Source: Chloroflexota bacterium
Lineage (GTDB): Bacteria > Chloroflexota > Anaerolineae > UBA4142
NCBI GenBank assembly: GCA_023380675.1
Contig: JAMCRS010000215.1
Span: 1-7,699, forward strand
Length of the DNA stretch: 7,699 nt
Reading direction: 5' to 3'
In this document: positions 6,188 through 7,699 of the stretch, one piece after another
Numbering within the stretch: position 1 is the first letter of the stretch
Layout: every line of letters starts with the position of its first letter
Translations under genes and position numbers: made by a program
Notes under the pieces: generated by a model
What the model was told of the DNA's origin: nothing
Database searches by the model: none
The model's input: only the letters and a program-made list of their open reading frames with translations

Positions 6188-7108
6188 CTAGAGCACACCA
6201 TCCAAGTCGAAATCGGGGCGAATCAAGATTTCTTCCCCCTCTTTCGTCCGCGTGCGGAAACCGTGTTTCCGCTCGTTGTGCGAAAGACCTTCCGGCGTCT
6301 GGCCGTTCTGGCTAAGAAATTCCCAATCGGCGGCGGTGAATGCCGGCGTGTCCGATGCGTCGGGCAGGGCGAGGACGAACTGCCCGAACGCGTTGCGGTT
6401 CGCGATCAAATCGCGCGGCAATCGGATCTTGGAGTCGCGGTTGTGGTTCAGCGCATTCAGGATTTTGATTTTCGCTTCGTGGCGCTCAATGGCAGTAAGC
6501 GGATCGCCGTGTTCGGTCCAAGTGTCAATATAGCGCTGCTGCATATCACGCGAATTGAGTTTAGGGTAGATCACAACGTCTTTGACCGCGCCGTCCCACG
6601 GCGGATTGTGATCGACCAGGAACCCCATGCCGTGGAGCCGGTTCTTTTTCTGGTTCACGTACCACAAGACGATTATGGTTGCCTGCATCTCGTTGTCCAG
6701 GCCGTACGCTTGAAAGAATAGGTCGACCGGCGCGCTGAACGGTTGGGGCAGATTCACGCCGCTCGCCGCGACCCACGCGTTTGCCGTCTCTAGCAATTCG
6801 GCGTCGACCCGACCGTTAGCGATCAACTCCACCAGCGCGGGAACGTGTTCGCGCATGCGCAGCCACTCGGGGAGCAGCGCATTCACCCTCGCCCGTGCGT
6901 CCGCGGGCGCCGACTGAAAGGAGCGGATCAGTGCCGGCAGAAGTAAAGCCGGCTTTACACCGCGTGCGAGTTGGTCCAGCGCAGTCTGAATCTCGGCGTC
7001 CGCTTGCTGTGGGAGCGCGGGGTTGTTCCACAGCTCATCCAAATGCGGACGCAGGAGGGCGAAGGCCGGGAAACTGGGAACCGCGTGCTTCTTTCTGGAT
7101 TTGCTCAT
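6188..7108 (-). CDS. Conserved-looking hypothetical protein, no recognised domain
   Basis: The 306-residue product has no signal peptide or membrane segment and is probably cytoplasmic. It begins with a basic tail (MSKSRKKH), followed by mostly helical sequence to about residue 115 (LRPHLDELWNNP at 19-30, ALDQLARGVKPALLLPALIRSF at 43-64, ending near ANAWVAASG). A second part looks mixed alpha/beta: ATIIVLWYVN (143-152), GMGFLVDHNPPWDGAVKDVVIYP (160-182), then IRLPRDLI (228-235), LPDASDTPAFTAADWEFL (248-265) and a C-terminal EEILIRPDFD. I recall similar proteins from Chloroflexota but cannot name a function, and no catalytic motif is visible. AGGAG (7117-7121) 8 nt before the ATG at 7108 decides the start; an upstream GTG would read through the leader. 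A REP hairpin lies 24 nt upstream of this start, and the gene ends convergent with the epimerase. Confidence 0.85.
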   Translation of the reverse strand: MSKSRKKHAVPSFPAFALLRPHLDELWNNPALPQQADAEIQTALDQLARGVKPALLLPALIRSFQSAPADARARVNALLPEWLRMREHVPALVELIANGRVDAELLETANAWVAASGVNLPQPFSAPVDLFFQAYGLDNEMQATIIVLWYVNQKKNRLHGMGFLVDHNPPWDGAVKDVVIYPKLNSRDMQQRYIDTWTEHGDPLTAIERHEAKIKILNALNHNRDSKIRLPRDLIANRNAFGQFVLALPDASDTPAFTAADWEFLSQNGQTPEGLSHNERKHGFRTRTKEGEEILIRPDFDLDGVL

Positions 7109-7131
7109 GGGTCTTGCTCCTGATCTTGGGC

Positions 7132-7160
7132 GGAGGGCAACCACAAGGGTTGCCCCTACG
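7132..7160. repeat. REP copy 1 (arms GGGCAACC/GGTTGCCC)
   Basis: A 29-bp element with 8-bp complementary arms around a 5-nt loop. It is identical in sequence to the copy at 7587-7615 but in the opposite orientation on the + strand. Its CTA at 7156-7158 gives the TAG that ends the HsdS-like relic, and it sits 24 nt before the start of the unknown gene, so it would be transcribed in that gene's leader if transcription comes from the right. Confidence 0.85.
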
Positions 7161-7298
7161 AACCCCGTTTTCGTTTCGAGCGTGACTTGCGATTGGCCTG
7201 GGTTTGGGCCGCGCCCTTATCACGATCGGCGCGAATTCGCTCCAACAACTTCTCCGCCGGCTCGTCAGTGCGGTCCTGAGAGACCGGCTTGCCGGCGG
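7156..7298 (-). pseudogene. Relic of a type I restriction specificity subunit C-terminus (hsdS-like)
   Basis: Between the transposase stop and the REP, one minus-strand frame reads AGKPVSQDRTDEPAEKLL, then ERIRADRDKG and a basic tail KSRSKRKRGS. The pattern G(K/R)xVxQDxxDEPAxxLLxRIRAxR is the typical C-terminal end of HsdS, which gives type I restriction-modification enzymes their DNA target. No target-recognition domain, coiled coil or plausible start is present: the frame meets a TGA inside the transposase gene. The stop codon comes from the REP. It is therefore a fragment of about 45 residues, shorter than a usual ORF cut-off. It probably marks a former R-M locus interrupted by the transposase. 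An independent short gene is unlikely. Confidence 0.65.
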
Positions 7299-7699
7299 TC
7301 ACAAGCGTCGCCCCTTCGGATCCCGCGCGTTCTTTGGATTGTGCTCATCGGACTCCCAGTTGGCAGGATTGTTGACGATGTACGCGCGGATGCGCGCCAA
7401 ATCGGCATCGTCCCGCACAATGTGTTCCCAATAGTTTCGCTGCCACAGCTTGCGAAAGAAGGGTTCCCAATTCCGTCGATGAACGCCGACGATGTATTCG
7501 TCGGTGGAAATGGATTTCCACGCGCCGACAATATCGCCCAATATTGGATCGTGCACGTTCGCGCCGCCATCCGTTCCGCCGCCATCCGTAGGGGCAACCC
7601 TTGTGGTTGCCCTCCCGCCGTCTCCGGTTGCGCCATCATCCGTTCCGCCGCCATCCGTTCCGATGCCATCCGTTCCGCCGCCATCCGTAGGGGCAACCC
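7299..7699 (-). CDS. RAYT / IS200-like REP-associated transposase, C-terminal part (5' partial)
   Basis: The 132 visible residues are open to the right edge, so the N-terminal half with the expected HUH metal-binding histidines lies outside. The C-terminal part reads VGAWKSISTDEYIVGVHRRN, then LWQRNYWEHIVRD and LARIRAYIVNNPANWESDEHNP, a strong match to the end of Y1 REP-associated tyrosine transposases; the Tyr in RNYWEH is the probable nucleophile. These enzymes cut single-stranded REP hairpins and may spread them. Before this part comes a Gly/Thr/Asp linker of about 46 residues (VAPTDGGGTDGIG..., GRATTRVAPTDGGGTD), encoded by two REP copies (one cut by the edge) and 15-bp tandem units read in frame. 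The GTG at 7556 is not a believable start, since the frame continues upstream without stops. Intact or broken status cannot be judged without the missing half. Confidence 0.8.
   Translation of the reverse strand, partial: VAPTDGGGTDGIGTDGGGTDDGATGDGGRATTRVAPTDGGGTDGGANVHDPILGDIVGAWKSISTDEYIVGVHRRNWEPFFRKLWQRNYWEHIVRDDADLARIRAYIVNNPANWESDEHNPKNARDPKGRRL
7567..7688 (-). repeat. 15-bp tandem units encoding TDGGG/TDGIG
   Basis: CCATCCGT recurs at 7567, 7582, 7651, 7666 and 7681, i.e. in 15-bp steps with one 69-bp step that holds the full REP copy; a degenerate unit near 7636 has three extra bases. The 15-bp period keeps frame and gives five-residue units in the transposase linker. Confidence 0.8.
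7587..7615. repeat. REP copy 2, inside the transposase frame
   Basis: Same 29-bp sequence as 7132-7160, inverted on the + strand. On the transposase strand it is read in frame as RATTRVAPT with no stop. Confidence 0.85.
7686..7699. repeat. REP copy 3 (cut by the window edge)
   Basis: The last 14 bases, CGTAGGGGCAACCC, equal the first 14 bases of copy 2 in the same orientation, and are read in the same transposase frame (VAPT). The rest lies outside the window. Confidence 0.75.

Noticed and set aside
7204..7434. 76-codon plus-strand frame opposite the transposase end
   Set aside because: Antisense to the transposase C-terminus and the HsdS relic; no independent coding evidence.
7265..7696. 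Second long open minus-strand frame across the repeat region
   Set aside because: It is open because the repeats lack stops in several frames; its translation (QPQGLPLRMAAERMA) is simply the repeat read out of phase, and it has no transposase motif.
7567..7699. Possible CRISPR array
   Set aside because: The 15-bp units are contiguous and coding, with no unique spacers of regular length and no cas genes.

Overview
The window reads as one contig piece of a GC-rich bacterium, most likely a member of the Chloroflexota (Anaerolineae-like). That placement is inference. It rests on the C-terminal HTH domain style of the first gene, a dockerin-like lipoprotein, a large secreted protein ending in a short FPQILK-type tail, a short palindromic repeat with arms GGGCAACC/GGTTGCCC, and a RAYT-type transposase that carries this repeat inside its own reading frame.

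Layout, left to right. (1) 3-602 (+): C-terminal part of a protein ending in a sigma-region-4-like helix-turn-helix. (2) 704-1036 (+): short lipoprotein with one calcium-loop motif, probably truncated. (3) 1167-1673 and 1698-2966 (-): a two-gene operon, ArsB/NhaD-superfamily permease first and a universal stress protein 24 nt behind it, closed by a stem-loop at 1156-1186. (4) 2967-3199: non-coding, with a dyad in the permease leader and a GC-rich direct repeat/palindrome. (5) 3200-4963 (-): a 587-residue secreted protein of a large, uncharacterised family, with a near-consensus sigma-70-type promoter at 5009-5037. (6) 5059-6066 (+): a divergent extended-SDR NAD(P)-dependent epimerase/dehydratase. 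(7) 6067-6187: repeat-rich gap between convergent genes, with a perfect 16-bp hairpin. (8) 6188-7108 (-): a 306-residue protein I do not recognise. (9) 7156-7298 (-): a degraded piece resembling the C-terminus of a type I restriction specificity subunit (HsdS). (10) 7299-7699 (-): C-terminal part of a RAYT/IS200-like transposase whose Gly/Thr/Asp linker is encoded by REP copies and 15-bp tandem units; it runs off the right edge.

How it fits together: most of the window is ordinary single-gene housekeeping or envelope content. The permease and stress protein are a plausible stress/efflux pair, but no arsR or arsC is present here. The right end is the accessory part: a transposase, its presumed target repeat in three places (two inside the transposase frame, one at the junction of the HsdS relic and the leader of the next gene), and a restriction-gene remnant. 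This looks like the eroded edge of a restriction-modification locus colonised by a RAYT/REP element. I found no CRISPR array, tRNA or rRNA.
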